Of a DNA stretch of 22,027 nt, positions 11,896-17,545 are shown in pieces. This DNA is from a virus. The translations under genes and the position numbers were made by a program. The first letter of the stretch is position 1; each line of letters begins with the position of its first letter. The notes under the pieces are model-generated. The model saw nothing but the letters and a program-made list of their open reading frames with translations. It was not told where the DNA came from and made no database searches. The DNA is taken from the IMG/VR virus record IMGVR_UViG_3300013116_000221, positions 1-22,027 of that record. One strand, written 5' to 3'.

Positions 11896-11923
11896 TTGAC
11901 AACCTCACCAAAATTCTTATTGT
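11896..11923 (+). promoter_or_regulatory. Promoter of the 11931 gene
   Basis: TTGACA (11896-11901), 16-nt spacer, TATTGT (11918-11923), 7 nt to ATG. It belongs to the block duplicated from 11404-11455. Confidence 0.65.
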
Positions 11924-11930
11924 TTTAATT

Positions 11931-12113
11931 ATGACTACTACTGATTCCTTCTCTGATTCTTCTTTTGACCCTTGGGCTGACTTGTCCGAGGCCGAGTTCG
12001 CTGAGTTCGAAGCCGATATGTTGCGCGAGCAACAGGAGCGTGAAAGCGCCGAGGCGATGGCTCACGAAGCTCAGCTTGAGCGCGAGCTTATGGAAAGAGC
12101 CGACTTCCGCTAA
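11931..12113 (+). CDS. Small very acidic coiled-coil-like protein
   Basis: 60 residues, about a third Asp/Glu: a Ser/Asp-rich start (TDSFSDSSFDPWADLSEAEF) followed by a long charged helix (MLREQQERESAEAMAHEAQL). DNA mimicry or protein-partner binding can be imagined, but nothing proves it. The longer frame from 11838 overlaps repeat 5 and the promoter, so I use 11931. Confidence 0.65.
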   Translation: MTTTDSFSDSSFDPWADLSEAEFAEFEADMLREQQERESAEAMAHEAQLERELMERADFR

Positions 12114-12120
12114 GGGGTTG

Positions 12121-12198
12121 CGCAAGCCCTTGACAGTCAACGACTTACGGGGCCGAGGCCGCCCCGCGCGCGTAAGTCCTTGATACTCAGCAACTTAC
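12121..12198 (+). repeat. Array repeat copy 6
   Basis: Hairpin A 12121-12149 (CGCAAG left arm), GC core identical to that of copy 1 (GGGGCCGAGGCCGCCCC), hairpin B 12171-12198 with a decayed right arm (CAGCAACTTAC). Confidence 0.88.
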
Positions 12199-12202
12199 AG
12201 AG

Positions 12203-12226
12203 GTTCCCGAAATTCATTTCGGGAAC
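12203..12226. other. Perfect 11-bp inverted repeat
   Basis: GTTCCCGAAAT (12203-12213) and ATTTCGGGAAC (12216-12226) separated by 2 bases. No T-run follows on either side, so an operator-like protein site or an RNA hairpin is more likely than a terminator. Confidence 0.6.
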
Positions 12227-12272
12227 ATACATAACTGCTTGATCATTAGATATATACGCTATTTGTCTTGTA

Positions 12273-12294
12273 TTTGCGTTCGATTTGCGTTCGA
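12273..12294 (+). repeat. Tandem 11-bp direct repeat
   Basis: TTTGCGTTCGA occurs twice back to back (12273-12283, 12284-12294), followed by a partial third unit TTTGATTTGGCG. It lies about 35 bases upstream of the promoter of ncRNA candidate C and could be a regulator site. Confidence 0.55.
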
Positions 12295-12327
12295 TTTGAT
12301 TTGGCGCTATTTTTTTTCAAAAAAGGG

Positions 12328-12355
12328 TTGACTAATGCCCAAAACAATACATAAT
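12328..12355 (+). promoter_or_regulatory. Promoter of ncRNA candidate C
   Basis: TTGACT (12328-12333), 16-nt spacer, CATAAT (12350-12355); no start codon with a usable frame follows. Confidence 0.6.
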
Positions 12356-12800
12356 GTAAAACATAATCGTTCTTTAACATTTTACAATTTAGACAAGCGA
12401 GTCCTAGAAGCTGGTAGATGAAATTGCTTTAGTAGGCTACCAAGGTTAAGCAAATCGTTTGTCTCTTATCTAACTCGAAGAAAGCCAGGTAAACAGCCGA
12501 GCATGGGGATCTGCTGGCAATGCGTCGAGGACAGCGTGGGGGTGCGTTGATAAGATTGATTAGTTAAACACCCTCAAGATTTAACCTCGCTTGGATGACG
12601 TCTGCCTTAGAAGGGCATCCCCAAGCCAACTGGATTCGCAAATAGCGAAGAGGGAGTTGCCACTGCTCTGAGGTTTTAACATTTTAAGCGGAGAATTTGA
12701 ACGCTCGACCTAAACGCCTAAAGGGTTCACCCAAGCGGAAATGAGTCGAAAGACCGAGAGCGCCAACCAATTGAAACAGGTTATATCCGCACCAATCTAA
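12356..12800 (+). ncRNA. Large structured RNA candidate C, about 440 nt
   Basis: No ORF, own promoter, and nested helices: AGACAAGCGA (12391-12400) with TCGTTTGTCT (12455-12464), 10 bp; TCTTATC (12464-12470) with GATAAGA (12549-12555); GGGTG/CACCC (12539-12574); AACCTC (about 12582) with GAGGTT (about 12673) closing a domain with GGATG/CATCC, TTCGC/GCGAA and CAACT/AGTTG; then GCGGA/TCCGC (about 12688-12790) enclosing CGCTC/GAGCG and a GTC-GAAA-GAC tetraloop stem. The order and nesting suggest a three-domain RNA. It is unlike tmRNA, RNase P or SRP RNA to the eye. It could be an unassigned phage RNA class or a long leader of the 12880 gene, which however has its own promoter. Confidence 0.65.
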
Positions 12801-12808
12801 AAAAACTA

Positions 12809-12837
12809 TTGACAAAGCTCAACTTTTGTGATTTAAT
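12809..12837 (+). promoter_or_regulatory. Promoter of the 12880 gene
   Basis: TTGACA (12809-12814), 17-nt spacer, TTTAAT (12832-12837), with an overlapping TATAAT at 12837-12842. The leader of about 36 nt contains a Shine-Dalgarno-like GGAG at 12866-12869, exceptional in this array. Confidence 0.65.
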
Positions 12838-12879
12838 ATAATCTTAACAATCGAAAATCCAAAACGGAGAAAAGAAAAC

Positions 12880-13131
12880 ATGAAAAACCTAAAACTAAAT
12901 CCAATCCAAAAAACTCGCCTTGCTATTCGTCGCGCTTTCGCTAAGAATAATATGGCTCAAATCACCTACAAGAAAAAGTCTGATGAGACTGTTGGCTCTT
13001 ATGTCATTGACATGAATTTCATTGAAGACTTGGGCGATATGTTCAACACCTATTCTTACGCCACTGGCGCGAAGCACAGCGGCATCCGCTCCTTCTATAA
13101 AAACCGAATCGAAAAAATTAAACTTGTGTAG
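12880..13131 (+). CDS. Small basic protein with a WYL/SH3-like pattern
   Basis: 83 residues. Basic start (KLNPIQKTRLAIRRAF), then QITYKKKSDETVGSYVI and the end GIRSFYKNRIEKIKL, resembling the beta strands and the terminal IR-F---RI--I motif of WYL-like ligand-sensing modules. This is a weak pattern match. Unusually it has a Shine-Dalgarno sequence 10 nt before the ATG and two strong terminators after it, so it is a self-contained, probably well expressed transcription unit. Confidence 0.65.
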   Translation: MKNLKLNPIQKTRLAIRRAFAKNNMAQITYKKKSDETVGSYVIDMNFIEDLGDMFNTYSYATGAKHSGIRSFYKNRIEKIKLV

Positions 13132-13153
13132 CGTGATTGGTTAACGTGTGTGT

Positions 13154-13185
13154 GCCGCCTCGTCTTGTGGTTAGGGCGAGGCGGC
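13154..13185 (+). terminator. First of two tandem terminators
   Basis: GCCGCCTCG (13154-13162) pairs with CGAGGCGGC (13177-13185); the tail TTAAATTTCTTTT is T-rich. Confidence 0.75.
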
Positions 13186-13224
13186 TTAAATTTCTTTTGT
13201 TGTAGTCGTGTGCAACGTGTGTGT

Positions 13225-13262
13225 GCCGTCTTACCTTTTGTGTATGGGGTAAGGCGGCTTTT
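13225..13262 (+). terminator. Second tandem terminator
   Basis: GCCGTCTTACC (13225-13235) pairs over 11 bp with GGTAAGGCGGC (13248-13258), followed by TTTT. The 15 bases AACGTGTGTGTGCCG at its left edge also precede the first terminator, so one arose from the other or both face the same constraint. Confidence 0.78.
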
Positions 13263-13283
13263 CGCTATATGGATCAAGAGTTC

Positions 13284-13362
13284 TGTAAGTCCTTGATGGT
13301 CAACGATTTACGCGGCGGGGGCCAGCGCAGACCCGCAAGTGCTTGATAATCAACAACTTACG
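13284..13362 (+). repeat. Array repeat copy 7
   Basis: Hairpin A 13284-13312 (right arm ATTTACG, keeping pairing through a G-T pair), GC core about 13312-13333, hairpin B 13334-13362 (CGCAAGT left arm, CAACAACTTACG right arm). Confidence 0.88.
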
Positions 13363-13397
13363 AATTCAAATAAATTTAAATAAATTTTTAAAAAGGG

Positions 13398-13426
13398 TTG
13401 ACTCGTCGAATTAAATAATACATTAT
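13398..13426 (+). promoter_or_regulatory. Promoter of the 13433 gene
   Basis: TTGACT (13398-13403), 17-nt spacer, CATTAT (13421-13426), 6 nt to ATG. Confidence 0.6.
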
Positions 13427-13432
13427 ACTAAT

Positions 13433-13723
13433 ATGAAAATGACAAAAACAACTACAGAAAACCTCACCCTTGAAAACTCATTCGGAACAATCCGCGAAGA
13501 AAATGGAGTCCAGATGAATATATCCGTGCATGTCCAGCCAAACAAAAATTATGGTTCGTTTGAAATGTATGACGAAGAAACTGGAGGTGAAGAATGGTAT
13601 GCCGAAGGAGGTCTTTGGTTTGAGGGCAAGGAACTGGTTGACTACGATGGAGTTTTTGCTCTATCTCCGTCAATTATTCAAATCTTAGAAGACAAAGGTT
13701 ATGATGCTTCTTATGCAAAGTAA
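13433..13723 (+). CDS. Acidic protein, unknown
   Basis: 96 residues, acidic and probably beta-rich: MNISVHVQPNKNYGSFEMYD, EEWYAEGGLWFEGKELVDYD, with a helical end (PSIIQILEDKGYDASYAK). The layout resembles small phage proteins of unknown function. The next gene's promoter starts 3 nt after its stop. Confidence 0.65.
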   Translation: MKMTKTTTENLTLENSFGTIREENGVQMNISVHVQPNKNYGSFEMYDEETGGEEWYAEGGLWFEGKELVDYDGVFALSPSIIQILEDKGYDASYAK

Positions 13724-13726
13724 TAC

Positions 13727-13755
13727 TTGACTAATCACAAAAAATAATACATCAT
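13727..13755 (+). promoter_or_regulatory. Promoter of the 13762 gene
   Basis: TTGACT (13727-13732), 17-nt spacer, CATCAT (13750-13755), 6 nt to ATG. The sequence ACAAAAAATAATACAT resembles the spacer of the preceding promoter. Confidence 0.55.
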
Positions 13756-13761
13756 ATCAAC

Positions 13762-14103
13762 ATGAAGAAAATAACCTTATCACTACACCGCAGCGAAGAT
13801 GAACCTTTTGTTCAGAAATGGGAGGTCGCTCGCAAATGTGTTTTTGCTGTTCGGCTGAACGTAGAGCATATCGAATATCCACATATTCCGTCAAAGCTTG
13901 CTGAGCTTTTGTTTCACGTTACTAACGCGCCGACCGAGCTTATCACTAAAACACACGAAAAAATTCTTTTGGCTCTGTGGGAAAACTGCTCGGACAAGAG
14001 AACCTTTCACTCTACAAGTGTCGGAGATGTCGTTAAGATCTGTGATTGTAACGGACACCCAACAACTTTAATGTGCAAATCAGTTGGATGGGAGGAGCTA
14101 TAA
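13762..14103 (+). CDS. Hypothetical protein, first gene of a three-gene unit
   Basis: 113 residues with a basic N-terminal half and Cys residues at the end (VVKICDCNGHPTTLMCKSVG), perhaps metal-binding. No family recognised. The stop TAA shares a base with the ATG of the next gene (TAATG), giving translational coupling. Confidence 0.65.
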   Translation: MKKITLSLHRSEDEPFVQKWEVARKCVFAVRLNVEHIEYPHIPSKLAELLFHVTNAPTELITKTHEKILLALWENCSDKRTFHSTSVGDVVKICDCNGHPTTLMCKSVGWEEL

Positions 14104-14282
14104 TGACAATCGATCAAATAAATTCATACTGCTACGAACATTACGAAGACGGCGGCGATATTGTAGTAGAGTGCATGGAAGATGAAGAGAAGCTCAAACG
14201 TTTTGAAACTTTGGAAGACCTCAGACAATACATTGAGATACGCCAAGAGCATCGCCGAGAAATTGAATCAACCATTTGGTAA
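14103..14282 (+). CDS. Small acidic protein, translationally coupled
   Basis: 59 residues from the ATG overlapping the upstream stop: MTIDQINSYCYEHYEDGGDI, then EKLKRFETLEDLRQYIEIRQ. Acidic, helical C-terminal half. The next gene begins 1 base after its stop. Confidence 0.65.
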   Translation: MTIDQINSYCYEHYEDGGDIVVECMEDEEKLKRFETLEDLRQYIEIRQEHRREIESTIW

Positions 14283-14283
14283 T

Positions 14284-14631
14284 ATGAAAGTAAGAGTATA
14301 CAGAAACCTGCACAAAAAATGTTTTTCGGTTCAAGAGAAGACAGAAAAAGGCTGGCGAGTCAAACGCCACGCCACTTCTATCGTGCTTAAAAACGCCTCG
14401 TTTCGTGTTTCTGAAGCTGGACGCAAAAGAGTGTTAAAAGAAAAAAGAAAAAATGTTCACGCTTTTATAGAGGGCTATGAAATAAAAAACAGCACACAAA
14501 AACACAAGTGCGAAGTTTGTGTTAGCTACAATCCTTACAAGTGTGACCACTTTGAAACTAACTCCCACGATCCAGTTTTTTTTGCTCGACTCGCTCATGT
14601 TAATCTCTCAGGGTGCAAAATCCATAAGTAG
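14284..14631 (+). CDS. Phage conserved hypothetical protein, stop in repeat 8
   Basis: 115 residues. The N-terminal domain has a recognisable phage family pattern: VRVYRNLHKKCFSVQ, then SIVLKNASFRVSEAGRKRVL and KRKNVHAFIEGY, very basic. The C-terminal part adds Cys/His pairs (HKCEVC, YNPYKCDHF) and may bind zinc. Function unknown; the basic character suggests nucleic-acid contact. The TAG stop is inside repeat 8, whose left arm has TAAGTAG in place of the usual TAAGTCC. Confidence 0.7.
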   Translation: MKVRVYRNLHKKCFSVQEKTEKGWRVKRHATSIVLKNASFRVSEAGRKRVLKEKRKNVHAFIEGYEIKNSTQKHKCEVCVSYNPYKCDHFETNSHDPVFFARLAHVNLSGCKIHK

Positions 14632-14701
14632 TTGATATTCAACGACTTACGCGGCCGCGGCGGCCCCCGCGTCGTAAGTCCTTGATATTCAACGACTTAC
14701 G
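14623..14701 (+). repeat. Array repeat copy 8
   Basis: Hairpin A 14623-14651, core CGGCCGCGGCGGCCCCCG at about 14652-14669, hairpin B 14673-14701 (CGTAAGTCCTTGA with TCAACGACTTACG, only one internal mismatch). Confidence 0.92.
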
Positions 14702-14777
14702 CAACTTTGACTGCTCTGGGGCTCAAGTTCCGTGCCAACTTTTTTTCTAATTATTTTTTTATTTTTTTGGTAAACGC

Positions 14778-14806
14778 TTGACACCACATTGATTTTCTCA
14801 TATGAT
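14778..14806 (+). promoter_or_regulatory. Strong promoter of the DUF932 gene
   Basis: TTGACA (14778-14783), 17-nt spacer, TATGAT (14801-14806). The leader is about 37 nt, AT-rich, with no Shine-Dalgarno sequence. Confidence 0.75.
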
Positions 14807-14849
14807 GTAATCTCACAATTAAATAATAATACTATATAAAGTTAATACT

Positions 14850-15650
14850 ATGAACATCGAAAATACACACCCTGCAAATCAAGAACTCCTTCGCCTTAAC
14901 GTGTGCGAATCAAAACAGTGCGACTTCTCTAAGGTTCAAGCTGTCTCTACTCCCGACGCTTCTGATCGTTGGACTCCTATCGCTCACGATGCTTTGGTTG
15001 GTCAATTCCGCGAGTCTATCGGCAACACTGATCTTGAGATCGTGAATGAGCATCACGCGTTGCACCGCTATGGTCAACGCTACTTTGGCTTGTTCCAAGT
15101 CAAGGGCGTAGGTCGCAAGCATGGCGATGACGTTGGCACTGTTATGTGTCTTCGCAATTCTCACGATAAGGCTTTCCGCGCTGGCATCTCTGCTGGTGAT
15201 GCGCCTTTCGTTTGCTCCAACTTGATCTTCTCTAACGAGATCGTGCTTGGTCGCCGCCATACTACTCACATCATGCGCGACTTACCGCAAATCATTTCAC
15301 GTGCGATTGGTCAACTTATGGAGTCTTGGATTACTACGGACAACCGCATTGACTCCTACAAGTCAACCGAGATTGATGATCGTGTGGCTCACGACTTAAT
15401 CCTGCGCGGCTTTCAAGCTGGCGCGTGTGGCAAGACGCAAATTGCTGACATCTTCACACAGTGGCACAAGCCCGAACATGAGAACTTTGAGGGTCGCGAC
15501 CTTTGGAGTCTTCAAAACGCCTTCACGAACGTGTGGAGGGGCAACACGCTCAACACGGCGAACCGCTCAAGCTCGCTCTACTCCGTGCTTGACACCTTCG
15601 CGGCTCACGCCAAACCAGTTGAGGGCGAATTAGTTCTCAACGCTTCCTAA
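14850..15650 (+). CDS. DUF932-family phage/plasmid protein
   Basis: 266 residues. The DUF932 pattern is clear in the middle: RYGQRYFGLFQVKG, GTVMCLRNSHDKAFRAGI, APFVCSNLIFSNEIVLGRRHT. The family is widespread in phages and plasmids and is of unknown biochemical function. Codon use is visibly GC-richer than in the tail genes of the window, and expression signals are the strongest in the array (TTGACA/TATGAT promoter, ideal terminator), so this is probably an abundant early protein. Confidence 0.85.
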   Translation: MNIENTHPANQELLRLNVCESKQCDFSKVQAVSTPDASDRWTPIAHDALVGQFRESIGNTDLEIVNEHHALHRYGQRYFGLFQVKGVGRKHGDDVGTVMCLRNSHDKAFRAGISAGDAPFVCSNLIFSNEIVLGRRHTTHIMRDLPQIISRAIGQLMESWITTDNRIDSYKSTEIDDRVAHDLILRGFQAGACGKTQIADIFTQWHKPEHENFEGRDLWSLQNAFTNVWRGNTLNTANRSSSLYSVLDTFAAHAKPVEGELVLNAS

Positions 15651-15658
15651 CGGCTCTC

Positions 15659-15690
15659 GCCTCACCCTTCGGGGTGGGGCTTTTCTTTTT
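15659..15690 (+). terminator. Intrinsic terminator of the DUF932 gene
   Basis: GCCTCACCC (15659-15667), loop TTCG, GGGTGGGGC (15672-15680), then TTTTCTTTTT. Confidence 0.9.
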
Positions 15691-15702
15691 CTGCTTGACA
15701 TT

Positions 15703-15781
15703 CGTAAGTGCTTGATAATCAACGACTTACGCGGCCGCGGCCGCCCCCGCGTCGCAAGTCCTTGGTATTCAACGACTTACG
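15703..15781 (+). repeat. Array repeat copy 9
   Basis: Hairpin A 15703-15731, core CGGCCGCGGCCGCCCCCG at about 15732-15749, hairpin B 15753-15781. A TTGACA lies 2 bases upstream (15695-15700), as at copy 2. Confidence 0.92.
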
Positions 15782-15871
15782 CAACTTCTTTCACGCGCTG
15801 GTCGCTGAGCTTGTCAAGTCTTTTCTTTAGGTTTTTTTTGAAAAGTTTTTTTAATTTATTTTAAATATCGC

Positions 15872-15900
15872 TTGACTTGCGCGACAAATTCTCAGATAAT
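15872..15900 (+). promoter_or_regulatory. Promoter of the GP88-like gene
   Basis: TTGACT (15872-15877), 17-nt spacer, GATAAT (15895-15900), 6 nt to the ATG at 15907: another predicted leaderless start. Confidence 0.72.
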
Positions 15901-15906
15901 GCTTTT

Positions 15907-16614
15907 ATGACTAAACTACTAAACAACGGAAACTCGAAAACAATCAAAGGCGAAAAACTTGGATGGACTACTTTTGGTCTACACCTTGCGCCTTTTAACT
16001 TGGCTGGCAAAAATGTTTGCGCCCATGCTTCGGCTGGATGCGCTGCTGCTTGTCTCAACACTGCTGGACGCGGCGCGATGTCGAATGTGCAAAAATCTCG
16101 CATTGCAAAAACACAAAAATTCTTTGCCGATAAAAATGCTTTCGTATGGCAACTTGCTAAAGAGATTAGCAACGCTGTTAAACTTTCCGCAAAAAAAGAC
16201 ATGAAGCCATGCTTTCGTCTCAATCTTACAAGCGATCTGCCTTGGGAAAACATAAAAGTTGAATCGCACGGAAAAAAGCTTTCGCTTATGGAGATGTATC
16301 CCGATGTGCAGTTTTACGATTATACCAAGTCTTTTCCGCGTATGCAAAAATATCTAAAAGGTGAAATGCCAAGCAACTATCATCTTACCTTTTCGCGTAG
16401 TGAATGTAATGACAACTTAGTTGACTTGGTTCTCAAGCTTGGCGGAAATGTCGCGGCAGTCTTTCGCAATGAGTTTCCTAAGTCTTGGAAGTCTGTGGAA
16501 GTTGTCAACGGTGACGAAACAGACTTGCGTTTTTTAGATGCGCAAAATAAAATTGTTGGACTTGTGCAAAAAGGACTTGCCAAGAAGGACGAAACAGGCT
16601 TTGTTATAGGCTAG
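15907..16614 (+). CDS. GP88-like conserved phage protein
   Basis: 235 residues. It has the conserved plan of the phage 'gene product 88' family: NSKTIKGEKLGW, LAPFNLAGKNVCAHASAGC followed by AAACLNTAGRG (a CX(n)CX3C cysteine set), KSRIAKTQKFF, RLNLTSDLPWE, then VQFYDYTKSF and NYHLTFSRSE, and GGNVAAVFR. The invariant cysteines suggest a metal or cluster site, but the activity is not established. I use the ATG at 15907, 6 nt after the -10 box; the frame is also open further upstream, across the promoter. Confidence 0.78.
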   Translation: MTKLLNNGNSKTIKGEKLGWTTFGLHLAPFNLAGKNVCAHASAGCAAACLNTAGRGAMSNVQKSRIAKTQKFFADKNAFVWQLAKEISNAVKLSAKKDMKPCFRLNLTSDLPWENIKVESHGKKLSLMEMYPDVQFYDYTKSFPRMQKYLKGEMPSNYHLTFSRSECNDNLVDLVLKLGGNVAAVFRNEFPKSWKSVEVVNGDETDLRFLDAQNKIVGLVQKGLAKKDETGFVIG

Positions 16615-16617
16615 TAA

Positions 16618-16680
16618 ATGATAATAATTCTAACCCTCTTAATCTTCTTAATGATAACACTCAACCATGAATCCTACTGA
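16618..16680 (+). CDS. Possible hydrophobic micro-protein (20 residues)
   Basis: ATG 3 bases after the preceding stop encodes IIILTLLIFLMITL and a short polar end: one membrane span and nothing else. It overlaps the next start by 14 bases. Weakly supported. Confidence 0.3.
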   Translation: MIIILTLLIFLMITLNHESY

Positions 16681-16873
16681 ACGATATAATCTAATCAAAA
16701 AAATCTGTGAAAGCAAAAATCAAATCAACTCGCACGGGCAACTGCCCACGACCGAAACCGACTTGCAAGACGAATTCTTACGCTTCCAAACTAGCGTCGA
16801 ACCTCTTGCAACTAAACAAGACTCAAGGCTATGGCAAAAAAGTTTCTTCCAAAACTTAGTCTTCGGCAGTTAG
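16667..16873 (+). CDS. Small hypothetical protein
   Basis: 68 residues, polar: MNPTERYNLIKKICESKNQI, then TTETDLQDEFLRFQTSVEPL. Unknown. Its last 43 bases overlap the next gene in another frame. Confidence 0.5.
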   Translation: MNPTERYNLIKKICESKNQINSHGQLPTTETDLQDEFLRFQTSVEPLATKQDSRLWQKSFFQNLVFGS

Positions 16874-16974
16874 AAAAAACCGTTAGGAAAGGGTTAGGCT
16901 TAATGCCTTCCCGCCCCTTTCGCGACCGCTCGAAATACAACCGCAAAAACAAACACAAAAAAACGTTAGACTAA
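16831..16974 (+). CDS. Small highly basic protein
   Basis: 47 residues: MAKKFLPKLSLRQLEKTVRK, then SRPFRDRSKYNRKNKHKKT. About a third Arg/Lys, so RNA or DNA binding is likely, resembling short basic phage proteins ending RSKYNRK-KHK. It begins inside the 16667 gene in a different frame, and the next gene starts 1 base after its stop. Confidence 0.6.
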   Translation: MAKKFLPKLSLRQLEKTVRKGLGLMPSRPFRDRSKYNRKNKHKKTLD

Positions 16975-16975
16975 A

Positions 16976-17152
16976 ATGAACTACAGTAAAAAATTCGGCT
17001 TCTATAATCCTAAAACTAAAATTGCTCAAGTGTATGACGGCTCCAAGCGCACTCCAACTAATACCGTTGTAAATGGTAAGGTTGGCTTTAGCATACCAAA
17101 AATTTTTGACGGTAAATGCTCGCGAGCGCAGTTTGATAAACTGATCTCATAA
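16976..17152 (+). CDS. Small basic protein, stop in repeat 10
   Basis: 58 residues: MNYSKKFGFYNPKTKIAQVY, then VVNGKVGFSIPKIFDGK and a short helix. Probably a small beta protein. The TAA stop lies at the left edge of repeat 10 (TCATAAGCGC). Confidence 0.6.
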   Translation: MNYSKKFGFYNPKTKIAQVYDGSKRTPTNTVVNGKVGFSIPKIFDGKCSRAQFDKLIS

Positions 17153-17270
17153 GCGCTTGAGCTTCAACGACTTAGGGATCGGCTAGAATTCCCTAAGTCG
17201 CTGGTAGTCAACGACTTACGCGGCGGGGGCCGCCCCCGCGTCGTAAGTGCTTGATATAGAACGACTTACG
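17148..17270 (+). repeat. Array repeat copy 10 (three-hairpin version)
   Basis: An extra hairpin at 17148-17177 (TAAGCGCTTGA/TCAACGACTTA) precedes a full element: hairpin A 17191-17220, core CGGCGGGGGCCGCCCCCGCG at 17221-17240, hairpin B 17242-17270. A short EcoRI-site-containing spacer separates the extra hairpin. Confidence 0.9.
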
Positions 17271-17276
17271 CAACTT

Positions 17277-17305
17277 GCTCGCAGGAGACAGAGCGGGCTT
17301 TTTTT
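17277..17305 (+). terminator. Intrinsic terminator
   Basis: GCTCGC (17277-17282) pairs with GCGGGC (17293-17298), followed by seven T. It lies immediately after repeat 10, which implies that the repeat does not itself terminate transcription. Confidence 0.7.
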
Positions 17306-17316
17306 AAAAATAATAG

Positions 17317-17344
17317 TTGACAGAACCATTTTTTTCGTTAGACT
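17317..17344 (+). promoter_or_regulatory. Promoter of the 17351 gene
   Basis: TTGACA (17317-17322), 16-nt spacer, TAGACT (17339-17344), 6 nt to ATG. Confidence 0.62.
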
Positions 17345-17350
17345 GTAGTC

Positions 17351-17545
17351 ATGATAATCAAAAAAGATGACCTCCTCCGCCCCACTCGCAACCACGCTCG
17401 CACCGTCAAGGTAATGTTTACCTACTCTTGTGGGAAACTCGCCATGATCTACTGCCCTACTGTTGGGCGTGGCGATGTCAGGCACATCGACCTCTACGAA
17501 GGTTGGGCTATCGAGCGTGACGGGAATCACGTCGGGACTGTGTAA
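17351..17545 (+). CDS. Small protein, last gene of the array
   Basis: 64 residues: MIIKKDDLLRPTRNHARTVK, VMFTYSCGKLAMIYCPTVG, then DLYEGWAIERDGNHVGTV. Beta-rich, two Cys. Unknown. The TAA stop is part of the GTGTAAGTCC opening repeat 11. Confidence 0.62.
   Translation: MIIKKDDLLRPTRNHARTVKVMFTYSCGKLAMIYCPTVGRGDVRHIDLYEGWAIERDGNHVGTV

Noticed and set aside
11925-12140. Minus-strand ORF opposite the acidic 11931 gene
   Set aside because: Shadow of the plus-strand gene, which has a promoter at the array's standard spacing.
15959-16204. Plus-strand ORF in another frame inside the GP88-like gene
   Set aside because: Alternative-frame shadow of the conserved gene; no start signal.
15861-16347. 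Long minus-strand ORFs opposite the GP88-like gene
   Set aside because: They are antisense shadows of a well-recognised coding sequence with its own promoter.
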